In this document: one piece after another, positions 52,214-64,000 of the stretch
Numbering within the stretch: the stretch's first letter is position 1
Layout of the letters: each line of letters starts with the position of its first letter
Source of the DNA: Ideonella sp.
GTDB taxonomy: Bacteria; Pseudomonadota; Gammaproteobacteria; Burkholderiales; Burkholderiaceae_C
Direction: 5' to 3'
DNA length: 64,000 bases
NCBI RefSeq assembly: GCF_016702655.1
Contig: NZ_JADJDO010000040.1
Location: 124,001 to 188,000 of the forward strand
Made by a program: the position numbers and the translations under genes
Notes under the pieces: model-generated
Told to the model about the DNA's origin: nothing
Seen by the model: the letters and a program-made list of their open reading frames with translations, nothing else
Database searches by the model: none

Positions 52214-52471
52214 TCAATGCGGCAGCGCGCCTGGAGCGCGCTGTACGGCGGCGCCAGCGCGCGCGCCCTCGACCGGCTTGATGTTCTGCGCAAGCTGGCC
52301 CTTGGGGCCCTGGATGAGTTCGAAGTCGACCCGCTCGCCCTGGCGCAGCGTGCGAAAACCGTCCATCTGAATCGCCGAGAAATGCGCGAAGACGTCTTGT
52401 CCGCCTTGCTCGGGCTCGATGAAGCCGAAGCCCTTCGCATCGTTGAACCACTTGACCGTTCCCAGCGCCAT
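52214..52471 (-). CDS. Cold-shock domain protein
   Basis: An 85-residue single-strand nucleic acid binding protein. The cold-shock domain shows KWFNDAKGFGFIEP (RNP1) near residue 6 and DVFAHFSAI (RNP2) near residue 26, then ERVDFELIQGPKGQLAQNI. The C-terminal 18 residues are an Ala/Gly/Arg-rich tail. ATG 52471 follows a strong GGAGG-type site. It is divergent from clpS. Confidence 0.93.
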   Translation of the reverse strand: MALGTVKWFNDAKGFGFIEPEQGGQDVFAHFSAIQMDGFRTLRQGERVDFELIQGPKGQLAQNIKPVEGARAGAAVQRAPGALPH

Positions 52472-52654
52472 GCCGCCCTCCTGCCTGCCCCACCGCGAGC
52501 GGGCATTCTCGGCAGCGCCTTGCGCACTGTCAAGGAAGGCAAGCCCCTCCCGCAGGCCGCGCCCGGTGTGACGCATTGCCGCGGCTCGCACACAGGGCGT
52601 AGGCCCTTGCGCTACCACCCCGCCACGGTCGCGTCAACTCTATAGAATGATTCC

Positions 52655-53007
52655 ATGCCCACCCGCAAACCCAGGACTCCGCAGACGCGACCGCCGGTCT
52701 CGCTGCCCGACGAAGGGCAGGGCAGCGTGGTCGTCGAACGCCAGGTCGCGCGAACCGAACCTCCACGCCTTTATCAGGTCGTACTGCTCAACGATGATTA
52801 CACTCCGATGGAGTTCGTGGTCATGGTGCTGCAGGAACACTTCGGCCACGATCTGGAGACGGCAACCTTGATCATGCTGAAAATCCATCACGAGGGTCGC
52901 GGGGTGTGCGGCGTGTTCACGAAGGACGTGGCCGCCACCAAGGTCGAAACGGTGTCGGTCGCTGCGCGCCGCAGCGGGCACCCTCTGCAATGCATTCTGG
53001 AGGCGGC

Positions 53008-53011
<4 letters not shown>
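52655..53011 (+). CDS. clpS: ClpS adaptor protein
   Basis: ClpS delivers N-degron proteins to ClpAP. The 118-residue protein has the ligand motif VVLLNDDYTPMEFVV near residue 44 and ends in the ClpA-binding region. A TAGAAT -10-like hexamer at 52643-52648 is only six bases before the ATG, so the mRNA could be leaderless or nearly so; no good ribosome site is seen. Its stop overlaps the clpA start as ATGA. The N-end-rule transferases aat and bpt are encoded 2.3 kb away. Confidence 0.96.
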
Positions 53012-55311
<2,300 letters not shown>

Positions 55312-55337
55312 TCCCGGCGCCGGCCGCGCTGGGGCTT

Positions 55338-56120
55338 TCAGGTCTCTGCGGCCGGGTCCTGGCGATAAAAGCCCGCAAGCAGTTCGTACAGCGCGGGGTG
55401 CTCGGCGCGCAGATCGCCCGGCGCGACGAAGAAGGCCTCGCTCGCGACGGCGAAGAACTCGTCGAGCGCCTCGGCGCCATAGGGGTCGAGCAGGGTCTCG
55501 ATACCATCATCGACGTCGGCGCAGTGCGCATCGTAGTGCGCCTGCAGCGTCGCCGCCCAGCGCTCGCGCGCGGCGCGATCGGGCAGCGGCGGGATGCCGT
55601 CGGCGACGCCGTCGCGCATGTCGATGACGTGCGCGAACTCGTGGATCACGACGTTGTAGCCCCACTCGGCCGACTCGCCGGCATCGGCCACGTCGCGCCA
55701 CGACAGCATCAGCGGGCCGCCTTCCATCGCCTCGCCCGAGAGCGTGTCTTCATACTCGTGCACGACACCGATCTCGTCGGTATGTTCGCGCCGCACCTGC
55801 ACCGCATCCGGATGCATGAAGATGCCGACGAAGCCGTCGTACCACGACAGACCCAGGCGCAGCACCGGCAGGCAGGCCTGCGCGGCGACGGCGACGGCCA
55901 TCTCGTCGCTGACCTCCAAGCCCTCGGGCGCGGCGAACTCCTTGGCGGCCAGAAAGAGCGTCGCGAGCTCGCGCAACTTCTGCTGGTCCGCGGCCGGGCG
56001 CCGGGTCAGGAACGGGAAGCGCGCCAGCGTCAGCGCCCACAACTCGTCGGGAATCGCGCGCCGCGCCAGCGTGCGCTCGGTCTGGCGGCGCCGCAGCGCA
56101 CCCCACCAGCGCGAGATCAC
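55338..56120 (-). CDS. MtfA-type zinc-dependent peptidase
   Basis: A 260-residue M90-family metallopeptidase related to MtfA, the Mlc-titration factor of E. coli. The zinc site is VIHEFAHVIDM near residue 160, with a later glutamate in LDEFFAVASEAFF. GTG at 56120 overlaps the lpxH stop as GTGA and sets the start (VISRWWGALRRR). A link to glucose-PTS control as in E. coli is not certain here. Confidence 0.9.
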   Translation of the reverse strand: MISRWWGALRRRQTERTLARRAIPDELWALTLARFPFLTRRPAADQQKLRELATLFLAAKEFAAPEGLEVSDEMAVAVAAQACLPVLRLGLSWYDGFVGIFMHPDAVQVRREHTDEIGVVHEYEDTLSGEAMEGGPLMLSWRDVADAGESAEWGYNVVIHEFAHVIDMRDGVADGIPPLPDRAARERWAATLQAHYDAHCADVDDGIETLLDPYGAEALDEFFAVASEAFFVAPGDLRAEHPALYELLAGFYRQDPAAET

Positions 56121-56918
56121 GCCCCCGGCACCGGCAGCCGCTCGACGCCCCGCTGCGTCAAGCTGAGCACTTCGGCGCGCGCCGTGGCGGCGGCGTCGCA
56201 ATCCCAGTCCGACAGCACATGGCGTGTACGGCCCGGCGCGAAGGCCGCGCTGGCCGGCTTGTGCGTGTGGCCGTGGATCAACAGTGACGCGCGCGCGGCA
56301 TCCATCCACGCGGCGGCAGTGCCGAAGTCGATATCGGTTGCAGCGGGGGCGAGAGCGGCGCCCGCCTGATATTGCTCGCTCGCATGGCGCATCTGCGCGG
56401 CACGGCGGCGGCGCTCGGCAAGCGGCAGCGCAAGGACCATCGCCTGCCAGGCCGGGCTGCGCACCTGCGCGCGGTAGCGCTGGTACTCGCCGTCGGCAAG
56501 GCACAGCGCATCGCCATGCGTCAGCAGCACGCGCTGGCCGAAGGCGACAAGCAGCGTCGGGTCGGCAAGCGCCGACATGCCGCAGGCCCCTCAGCCAGTC
56601 TCTGCCGGCGAGGAAGTCGCGGTTGCCGACCATGAAGGCGAGCGGCCTGCGCCGTGCAGCGTCGGCGAGCACAGCCGTGCACTGCGCCTCGAAACCTTCG
56701 TGGCGGGCGTCGTCGCCGACCCAGGCATCGAACAGGTCGCCGAGAATGAAGACTGCATCGGCGGGCGTCGCGCCCAGCCATGCTGCCCAGGCGTCGAAGG
56801 TGCGCGGCCTGCCCGGCGCGAGATGCAGGTCGCTGATGAAGTCGATGCGCGACCAGCCCGCCGGCGCGATGAACTCCGCCGCTGCAGGCAGCGCCAACGC
56901 AGCGGTCGCTTCGCCCAC
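56117..56918 (-). CDS. lpxH: UDP-2,3-diacylglucosamine diphosphatase, one-base frameshift
   Basis: LpxH cleaves UDP-2,3-diacylglucosamine in lipid A synthesis. The N-terminal frame from GTG 56918 has DFISDLHL, GDLFDAWVGDD and GNRDFLAG; the rest (SALADPTLLVAFGQRVLL, THGDAL, IHGHTHKP) is in another frame. Removing one base of the C4 run at 56587-56590 joins them into a 266-residue protein with all metallophosphatase motifs; the total length is a multiple of three plus one. As the enzyme is normally essential, sequencing error is likely. It overlaps the mtfA-like gene by four bases. Confidence 0.88.
56587..56590 (-). other. Frameshift site in lpxH
   Basis: The coding strand reads CTGAGGGGCCTGCGGCATG; GGG in place of GGGG would join GRDWL to RACGMSALADPTLLV in one frame. 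A homopolymer insertion is the simplest account. Confidence 0.8.
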
Positions 56919-56924
56919 GCGCGG

Positions 56925-57434
56925 CTAGACCCGGGTTGCAGTCACGATCTGCACGTCCTCGAGCGGCACATCGCCATGGCCGCCGCGGCTGCCGGTGGCT
57001 ACGCCCTCGATCGCGTCGACGACCTCGGTCCCCGCGACGACCTTGCCGAACACCGCATAGCCCCAGCCCTGCGGCGTCGGCGACTTGTGGTCGAGAAAGG
57101 CGTTGTCGCTGGTGTTGATGAAGAACTGCGCCGTCGCCGAGTGCGGGTCGGAGGTGCGCGCCATCGCGAGCGTGTAGCGGCGGTTCTTCAAACCATTGGC
57201 GGCCTCGTTGGCGATCGGCGCGCCGACGCTCTTTTGCTTCATGCCGGGCGCGAAGCCGCCGCCCTGGATCATGAAGCCCTTGATCACGCGGTGGAACAGC
57301 GTGCCGTCGTAGTGGCCCTTCGCGACGTAGTCGGCGAAGTTGCGCGCCGAGTCGGGCGCATTCGTGTCGTCGAGTTCGACGCGGATCGTGCCGTGGGTGG
57401 TGACGAGGTCGATTTGCTGGGCCATGGTGTTCAT
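56925..57434 (-). CDS. ppiB: Cytoplasmic peptidyl-prolyl cis-trans isomerase (cyclophilin)
   Basis: A 169-residue cyclophilin without signal peptide. The catalytic segment FHRVIKGFMIQGGG near residue 50 and ATAQFFINTSDN near residue 95 are conserved. ATG 57434 overlaps the preceding cyclophilin stop as ATGA; ATG 57425 is an alternative start. It assists protein folding. lpxH follows after six bases. Confidence 0.93.
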   Translation of the reverse strand: MNTMAQQIDLVTTHGTIRVELDDTNAPDSARNFADYVAKGHYDGTLFHRVIKGFMIQGGGFAPGMKQKSVGAPIANEAANGLKNRRYTLAMARTSDPHSATAQFFINTSDNAFLDHKSPTPQGWGYAVFGKVVAGTEVVDAIEGVATGSRGGHGDVPLEDVQIVTATRV

Positions 57435-58000
57435 TTCTCCAGGGTTGCGGTCTTGATCGTGACCGGCTGCAGCGGCACGTCGCCAGGGCCGGTGGGCACG
57501 GCGCGGATCTTGTCGACCACGTCCATGCCGGCGACGACCCTGCCGAAGACGGCGTAGCCGTTGCCGTCGGGGGAATTGGCAGCGTCGAGGAAGGCGTTGT
57601 CCTTGACGTTGATGAAGAACTGCGCCGCCGCCGAGTTGGGGTCGGAGGTGCGCGCCATCGCGACGCTGCCGCGCACGTTGTTCAAGCCGTTGCGGCTCTC
57701 GAGCGGGATCGGGGCGCGAGTCGGCTTGGGCCGCATGTCGGCCGTCATGCCACCGCCCTGGATCATGAAGTTGCCGATCACGCGGTGGAAAATGGTGCCG
57801 TCGTAGTGGCCCGACTTGACGTACTGGACGAAGTTGTCGGTCGACTTCGGCGCCTTGGTCGCGTCGAGTTCGATCACGATCTCGCCCAGCGTCGTTCCGA
57901 GCCTGACCTTCTGTGCGGATGCCGCCAGCGGCAGCGCCAGCGCGACGGCGAGCAGGGCGCCGAGCAGGGCGGGGCGGGTGGATCGGGAGGTCATGCGCAA
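57431..58000 (-). CDS. ppiA: Periplasmic peptidyl-prolyl cis-trans isomerase (cyclophilin)
   Basis: A 189-residue cyclophilin with a signal peptide ending PLAASAQ, so it acts in the periplasm. FHRVIGNFMIQGGG near residue 73 and AAAQFFINVKDN near residue 122 are the cyclophilin core. It is a paralogue of the next gene without signal peptide, a common tandem in Burkholderiales. ATG 58000 is used; ATG 57994 is possible. Confidence 0.93.
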   Translation of the reverse strand: MRMTSRSTRPALLGALLAVALALPLAASAQKVRLGTTLGEIVIELDATKAPKSTDNFVQYVKSGHYDGTIFHRVIGNFMIQGGGMTADMRPKPTRAPIPLESRNGLNNVRGSVAMARTSDPNSAAAQFFINVKDNAFLDAANSPDGNGYAVFGRVVAGMDVVDKIRAVPTGPGDVPLQPVTIKTATLEK

Positions 58001-58024
58001 GCTTCCTTTCGTATGCGATGCGGT

Positions 58025-58567
58025 TCAGGGTGCCTTGCCACCGGGCTCGGCGGGACGGTCGGGGACGATCGCCTTCAGCTGCGCGACCTTGGGTGCCAGG
58101 GCGCCACTGCCGGCGTCCAGCGCCAGGGCCCGGCCGTACGCGCGCGCCGCGAGGCGGATGTAGACATCGCCCAGGTTCTCGTGCGCCGTTGCATAGGCCG
58201 GATTGCTGCGCACCGCGGCCTCGAGCGCGACGCGCGCCTTGTCGTACTCGCCCTGGCCGGCGTAGAGAACGGCCAGGTTGTTGTAGGGCTCGGGCAGCTC
58301 AGGATAGTCCTCGTTGAGCAATGTGAAGACGGCGATCGCCTCGGCGTTGCGCCCGGCTTCGGTGAGCAGCACGCCCTTCATGAAGCGCAGTTGCGGGTCC
58401 TTGGGCTTGACGGCGAGGGCCTGGTCGAGCCTGGCCATCGCCTCGGCCGGCTGGCCCGCCTTGATCAGGCGGTCAACGTCCGCCCTCTCGTCGGCAGCGG
58501 CCGGCGTTGCGACGGCGATCAGCCATGCGGTGCAGAGCAGGAAGGCCGGCTGTCTGATCCAGTTCAT
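58025..58567 (-). CDS. TPR-repeat protein, exported
   Basis: A 180-residue protein with a signal peptide ending ATPAAAD and about three tetratricopeptide repeats (for example AEAMARLDQALAVKPKDPQL and NLAVLYAGQGEYDKARVALE). Such proteins are scaffolds in the periplasm. ATG 58567 starts the signal peptide (MNWIRQPAFLL). It lies 24 bases before ppiA and is divergent from cysS. Confidence 0.88.
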   Translation of the reverse strand: MNWIRQPAFLLCTAWLIAVATPAAADERADVDRLIKAGQPAEAMARLDQALAVKPKDPQLRFMKGVLLTEAGRNAEAIAVFTLLNEDYPELPEPYNNLAVLYAGQGEYDKARVALEAAVRSNPAYATAHENLGDVYIRLAARAYGRALALDAGSGALAPKVAQLKAIVPDRPAEPGGKAP

Positions 58568-58791
58568 GCAGTCGTTGCGGGGGGCTGCGCAGCAGCCATT
58601 CGGGAAGACGCGCAACGCCCCACCCGGGTGCCGCCGCTATACTGAATCGATTGTAGTTCAGCCCCTGGTGTGGCCGTTTCGAGCGGCGGCTGTGGCGATG
58701 TCTGCAGGGCCCTCGCGAACCGCGCCGCATTGGCCCGCCGACCGCCGCCTGCCGCGCGCGCAACGACGCTCCAGGCCGGTCCGGGCCCCCG

Positions 58792-60180
58792 ATGAATCTG
58801 CGCATCCACAACACGCTCACGCGAACGGTCGAGCCGTTCGCACCGATCGTGCCCGGCCACGTTCGCATGTACGTGTGCGGCATCACGATCTACGACTATT
58901 GCCACGTCGGGCACGCACGCTTCCTGATGGCCTTCGATGTCGTCAGCCGCTGGCTGCGCACGCTCGGCTATCGCGTGACCTACGTGCGCAACATCACCGA
59001 CATCGACGACAAGATCATCCGCCGCGCGCTCGAACGCGGGATCGCGATCCGCCAGCTCACGGCCGAGATGACGCAGGCCATGCACGAGGACGTGGCGGCG
59101 CTCGGCATCGAGGCGCCGACCTTCGAGCCACGCGCGACCGAGCATGTGGGCGGGATGCTGTCGATGATCGCGACCCTCGAGGCCAAGGGCCTCGCCTACC
59201 GCAGCGCCGACGGCGACGTGAACTTCGCCGTACGCAAGTTCCCCGGCTACGGCAAGCTCTCCGGCAAGTCGCTCGACCAGTTGCGCGCCGGCGAGCGCGT
59301 TGCGGTGCTCGGCGCGAAGCAGGACCCGCTCGACTTCGTGCTGTGGAAGGCAGCCAAGGCGTCCGAGCCCGAGGATGCCAAGTGGGACAGCCCCTTCGGC
59401 CGCGGCCGCCCGGGCTGGCACATCGAATGCTCGGCGATGTGCAAGGCGCTGCTCGGCGAGGAGTTCGACATCCACGGCGGCGGCGCCGACCTGACCTTCC
59501 CGCACCACGAGAACGAGATTGCGCAGAGCGAGGGCGCGAACGAGAGCGGGCGCTTTGCGCGGGTGTGGATGCACAACGGCCTGCTCAACCTCGACAACGA
59601 GAAGATGTCGAAGTCGCTCGGCAACTTCTTCACCATCCGCGACGTGCTCGAGCGCTACGACGGCGAGACGCTGCGCTTCTTCTTCCTGCGCGCGCACTAC
59701 CGCAGCGCGCTTGCCTATTCCGACGCGAGCCTCGCCGATGCGCGCGGTGCACTGCGGCGCCTGTACACGGCGCTCGACGGCACGCCGGCGCCGGAGGGCT
59801 TCGTGCTCGACTGGGCCGAGCCGCGCGCCGCGGCGTTTCGGGACGCGATGAACGACGACTTCGGTACGCCCGAAGCGGTGGCGGTGCTGTTCGAGTTGGC
59901 GACCGAGCTCAACCGCACGCGTTCCGGATCGACCGCCGGCCTGCTCAAGGCACTCGGCGCCACGCTCGGCCTGCTGCAACAGCCGCCGCGTGCGTTCCTG
60001 CAAGGCGGGGCAGCGACGGGCGGGCTCGACGAGCAGGCGATTGCCGAGCGCATCGCGGCGCGCGCCGCCGCCAAGCAGGCGCGCGACTTCAAGCTCGCCG
60101 ACGCGATCCGCGACGAACTCGCTGCGCAGGGCATCGCGCTCAAGGACTCGGCGCAAGGTACGGTCTGGGTCAAATCATAG
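58792..60180 (+). CDS. cysS: Cysteinyl-tRNA synthetase
   Basis: CysS charges tRNA-Cys. The 462-residue protein has the zinc cysteine in MYVCGITIYDY near residue 27, the HIGH-like HVGHARFLMAF near residue 36, HIECSAMC near residue 210, HHENEI near residue 238 and the KMSKS loop EKMSKSLGN near residue 270. The length is normal. TATACT at 58638-58643 may be a -10 element in the 224-bp gap upstream; I see no clear -35 and no other feature there. Confidence 0.97.
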   Translation: MNLRIHNTLTRTVEPFAPIVPGHVRMYVCGITIYDYCHVGHARFLMAFDVVSRWLRTLGYRVTYVRNITDIDDKIIRRALERGIAIRQLTAEMTQAMHEDVAALGIEAPTFEPRATEHVGGMLSMIATLEAKGLAYRSADGDVNFAVRKFPGYGKLSGKSLDQLRAGERVAVLGAKQDPLDFVLWKAAKASEPEDAKWDSPFGRGRPGWHIECSAMCKALLGEEFDIHGGGADLTFPHHENEIAQSEGANESGRFARVWMHNGLLNLDNEKMSKSLGNFFTIRDVLERYDGETLRFFFLRAHYRSALAYSDASLADARGALRRLYTALDGTPAPEGFVLDWAEPRAAAFRDAMNDDFGTPEAVAVLFELATELNRTRSGSTAGLLKALGATLGLLQQPPRAFLQGGAATGGLDEQAIAERIAARAAAKQARDFKLADAIRDELAAQGIALKDSAQGTVWVKS

Positions 60181-60181
60181 G

Positions 60182-60823
60182 ATGGCGAAAACCGTCAGCC
60201 CCGACTACTGGGACGAGGCCTGCAAGCACCTCGCCCGGCGCGACCGCGTGATGAAGAAGCTCATTCCACGCTTCGCCGACGGGCGGCTGCACAGCCGCGG
60301 CGACGCCTTCACGACGCTGGCGCGCTCGGTCGTCGGGCAGCAGATCTCGGTCAAGGCGGCGCAGACGGTGTGGGAGCGACTCGTCGCCCTGGTCGACGGC
60401 GGCGCCGCGGCGCTCAAGCCGGCAGCGGTGCTGGCGCTCGATGCGCAGCAACTGCGCGGCGCAGGCCTGTCGGCGCGCAAGGTCGAGTATCTCGCCGACC
60501 TGGCGCGCCACTTCGAGGCGGGTTCGGTCCACGTTCGACAGTGGCAGCACATGGACGACGCGGCGATCATCGACGAACTCGTCGCGATCCGCGGCATCGG
60601 CCGCTGGACGGCCGAGATGTTCCTGATCTTCCACCTGATGCGGCCCAACGTGCTGCCGCTCGACGATGTCGGCCTGCTCAAGGGCATCAGCCTGAACTAC
60701 TTCAGCGGCGAGCCCGTTTCGCGCGCCGAGGCCCGCGAGGTGGGCGACGCCTGGGCCCCGTTCTGCTCGGTGGCCACATGGTACATTTGGCGCAGCCTGG
60801 ACCCCTTGCCAGTGGCCTACTGA
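60182..60823 (+). CDS. HhH-GPD DNA-3-methyladenine glycosylase (AlkA-like)
   Basis: A 213-residue base-excision glycosylase. The helix-hairpin-helix is AIRGIGRWTAEMF near residue 135 and the catalytic aspartate is in NVLPLDDVGLLKG near residue 157. SVVGQQISVKAAQTVW near residue 45 is typical of the family. ATG 60182 is two bases after the cysS stop. It excises alkylated adenine; there is no iron-sulfur motif as in Nth. Confidence 0.9.
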   Translation: MAKTVSPDYWDEACKHLARRDRVMKKLIPRFADGRLHSRGDAFTTLARSVVGQQISVKAAQTVWERLVALVDGGAAALKPAAVLALDAQQLRGAGLSARKVEYLADLARHFEAGSVHVRQWQHMDDAAIIDELVAIRGIGRWTAEMFLIFHLMRPNVLPLDDVGLLKGISLNYFSGEPVSRAEAREVGDAWAPFCSVATWYIWRSLDPLPVAY

Positions 60824-60877
60824 CGGCCCGCAGGGCCGGAGTTGCGCCCCGGCCCGCCCCCGCGGAGGTCAAGGAAA

Positions 60878-60894
60878 CTCGGGGCGGCCCGGCG
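60878..60894 (+). repeat. Intergenic repeat end, copy D (partial)
   Basis: CTCGGGGCGGCCCGGCG is one base different from the end of repeat copy A. It lies in the loop of an inverted repeat AAGGAAAC (60871-60878) and GTTTCCTT (60894-60901) between the glycosylase and accA genes. The hairpin could act as terminator or leader structure. Confidence 0.5.
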
Positions 60895-60932
60895 TTTCCT
60901 TGAGCGCCCCTCGCAACGGACGTGAACCAAGG

Positions 60933-61900
<968 letters not shown>

Positions 61901-61904
<4 letters not shown>

Positions 61905-63211
61905 GCCCGACACCGCCGGCGCCCTGCGTCGCGGTGGCCTACAGCGGCGGGCGCGATTCGACGGCGCTGCTGCATGCGACGCTGGCGGTCGCCGGCGGGC
62001 TGGGCGTGCAGGTTGTCGCGCTCCACGTCCACCACGGTCTGAATGCGCGCGCCGATGACTGGCTTGCGCATGCCGAGCAGCAGTGCGCGCGCTGGGCGGG
62101 GCAGGGCAAGGCACTGAGCTTCGCGTCGCGCCGCCTCTCGGGCCGGCCCGCGCGCGGCGAAAGCGTCGAGGCCTGGGCCCGGCGCGAGCGCTACGCCGCG
62201 CTGCGCGAGATGGCGCTCGCGCACGGTTCGCGCGTCGTGCTGCTGGCCCACCACCGGCAGGATCAGGCCGAGACCTTCCTGCTGCAGGCGCTGCGCAGTG
62301 CCGGCGTGGCCGGGCTCGCGGCGATGCCGCCGACTGTGGAGCGCGAGGGCGTCACGTGGGCGCGGCCCTGGCTGCATTGCGATGCCGGGCGCATCGCTGC
62401 CTACGCGCGCCGGCACCGCCTGCGCCATGTCGAGGACGACAGCAACGCCGATCCGCGCTTTGCGCGCAACCGGCTGCGGCTCGCGGTCTGGCCGGCATTG
62501 ATGCGCGAATTTCCGCACGCCGAGGCTGCCCTTGCTGCCGCAGCCGCCTGGGCGCAGGAGGCACACGAATGCACTCACGCGCTGGCGGCGATCGATCTTT
62601 CGCGGGTCGCATCGAAGCGCGGCCTGGACATCGCCGCCTGGATGCAACTGGCGCCGGCGCGGCGCAGCAATGCGCTGCGCACCTGGCTGCGCAACGAGAT
62701 CGGGCGTGCGCCCGAGGCTGCGCTGACGCAACGACTCCTCATCGAGCTGCCTGCCGCCAGCGCGCCGGCGCAATGGACGGCCGCGCGCCTCACGCTGCGC
62801 CGCTACCGTGGCTGGTTGTCCTGCCTGCCCGCGGCCGCGCCGATCGGCGCCCCGGAGCGCGTCGAGACGCTGGCTGTTGCGCGCGCAGGGACCTACGCGC
62901 TCGCCGGCTGGGGTGGCCGCTTGCGCATCCTGGGCGTGCGCAAAAACGGCGTCGCACGCAGCAGCCTTGCACAGTTGCGTCTGGCAGAGCGCAGCGGCGG
63001 CGAGGACTTTCAGCTCGCTCCCGGCCGTCCGGCGCGCAGCCTGAAGAAGCAGTTCCAGGCCCGCGCCGTGCCGGCCTGGCAGCGCACCGGCCCGCTCGTC
63101 TATGCCGGCGAGCGCCTGCTCTTTGTACCCGGCCTCGGTGTCGATGCGCGCGCGCTTGCCGCCGACGGAGAAGCACAGATCGCCTTCGAGTGGCTGAACG
63201 ACGCGCGCTGA
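61901..63211 (+). CDS. tilS: tRNA(Ile)-lysidine synthetase
   Basis: TilS modifies C34 of tRNA-Ile(CAU) to lysidine. The PP-loop is AYSGGRDSTALL near residue 14, HVHHGLNARADDW and AHHRQDQAET follow, and the C-terminal domain ends with the TilS_C segment around LKKQFQARAVPAWQR. The protein has 436 residues. GTG 61901 overlaps the accA stop. Confidence 0.95.
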
Positions 63212-63306
63212 CCACGGCCGCAAATCGTTTGCTGCAGCGCAGCATGTAAAATGACCGACTCGCGCGGCCTGCAGCGCGCACTCTGCAGCGACGACCTCAT
63301 CGCATC

Positions 63307-64000
63307 ATGGCACTCATCGTTCACAAGTACGGCGGCACGTCGATGGGCTCGACCGAGCGCATCCGCAATGTCGCCAAGCGCGTCGCCAAGTGGGCGCGCG
63401 CCGGGCACCAGATGGTCGTCGTGCCATCGGCGATGAGCGGCGAGACCAATCGCCTGCTTGCGCTCGCCAAGGAACTCTCGCCCGAGAAGAGCACGCCCGA
63501 ACTCGCGCGCGAACTCGACATGATCGCCGCCACCGGCGAGCAGGTCTCGGTCGGCCTGCTCGCGATCGCGCTCCAGGCCGAGGGCATGGCGGCGGTGAGC
63601 TATGCCGGCTGGCAGGTGCCGATCACGACCGACTCGGCCTACACCAAGGCGCGCATCGCGAGCATCGACGATGCGCGCGTGCGCGCCGACCTCGCAGCCG
63701 GCAAGGTCGTGATCATCACCGGCTTTCAGGGCATCGACGGCGAGGGCCACATCACGACCCTCGGCCGCGGCGGATCGGACACCTCGGCGGTCGCGGTCGC
63801 GGCGGCGATGAAGGCCGACGAATGCCTGATCTACACCGACGTCGATGGCGTCTACACCACCGACCCGCGCATCGTCCCCGAGGCGCGCCGCCTGCACACC
63901 GTGAGCTTCGAAGAGATGCTCGAGATGGCGAGCCTCGGCTCCAAGGTGCTGCAGATCCGCTCGGTCGAGTTTGCCGGCAAGTACCGCGTGCCGCTGCGCG
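63307..64000 (+). CDS. lysC: Aspartate kinase, N-terminal part
   Basis: The first 231 codons of aspartokinase, cut by the window end. KYGGTSMGSTERI near residue 7 binds ATP, GEQVSVGLLAIAL near residue 78, and GRGGSDTSAVAVA near residue 155 with YTDVDGVYTTDPR near residue 177 form the active site. The visible 231 codons cover only the kinase domain; no ACT domains are reached. TAAAAT at 63247-63252 is a possible -10 element in the 95-bp gap after tilS. Confidence 0.96.
   Translation, partial: MALIVHKYGGTSMGSTERIRNVAKRVAKWARAGHQMVVVPSAMSGETNRLLALAKELSPEKSTPELARELDMIAATGEQVSVGLLAIALQAEGMAAVSYAGWQVPITTDSAYTKARIASIDDARVRADLAAGKVVIITGFQGIDGEGHITTLGRGGSDTSAVAVAAAMKADECLIYTDVDGVYTTDPRIVPEARRLHTVSFEEMLEMASLGSKVLQIRSVEFAGKYRVPLR

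Overview
The window is GC-rich, densely coded bacterial DNA from a betaproteobacterium of the order Burkholderiales, probably near the Rubrivivax/Leptothrix/Comamonadaceae group. The grounds are the gene orders aat-bpt, clpS-clpA, ppiA-ppiB-lpxH-mtfA and cysS-glycosylase-accA-tilS-lysC, a small Trp-rich membrane protein typical of Burkholderiales, and many branched-chain-amino-acid-type (HAAT) ABC transporters. This placement is inference from gene content; no database search was possible.

Layout. 1-5238: HAAT transporter, acyl-CoA ligase and binding protein. 5279-14758: fatty or branched acyl-CoA catabolism (thioesterase, enoyl-CoA hydratases, two acyl-CoA dehydrogenases, a dienoyl/enoyl-CoA reductase-like SDR, TetR regulator, thiolase, FadB-like protein), interrupted by a 743-bp non-coding block of nested inverted repeats. 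14790-15467: cytochrome c and Trp-rich protein. 15954-21950: a same-strand block of ECF sigma factor, small beta-rich protein, TPR-CHAT protease, subtilisin and secreted beta-helix protein. 22012-25563: ilvD, lgt, dnaQ, tRNA-Val and a terminator. 25691-27559: small lipoprotein, orphan binding protein and DUF3237 protein. 27601-41672: a 14-gene same-strand cluster with a corrinoid methyltransferase system (corrinoid protein, two UroD-family methyltransferases, MetH-activation-domain protein, RACE-type activator), a full HAAT transporter, and a P450/ferredoxin/ferredoxin reductase/MarR set. 41978-45357: another binding protein, a VanA-like Rieske oxygenase and a divergent LysR regulator. 45434-48801: HNH-motif protein, divergent WYL regulator and LhgO-like oxidase. 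48808-64000: housekeeping genes up to a truncated lysC.

Two blocks stand out. The 27.6-41.7 kb cluster looks like uptake plus demethylation of a methylated, perhaps methoxyaromatic, compound. It places an anaerobe-style corrinoid methyl transfer system beside a P450 system, with a VanA-like Rieske enzyme next door. The 16-22 kb block pairs a TPR-CHAT protease with a sigma factor, a small possible substrate or anti-sigma protein and a second, exported protease. The layout recalls the sigma-linked TPR-CHAT of type III-E CRISPR, but no CRISPR array or cas gene is present.

Three genes (TPR-CHAT, bpt, lpxH) each carry one single-base frameshift. Because lpxH is normally essential, sequencing or assembly error is the simplest explanation. 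A family of intergenic repeats sharing both ends recurs between genes, including inside two separate transporter operons.
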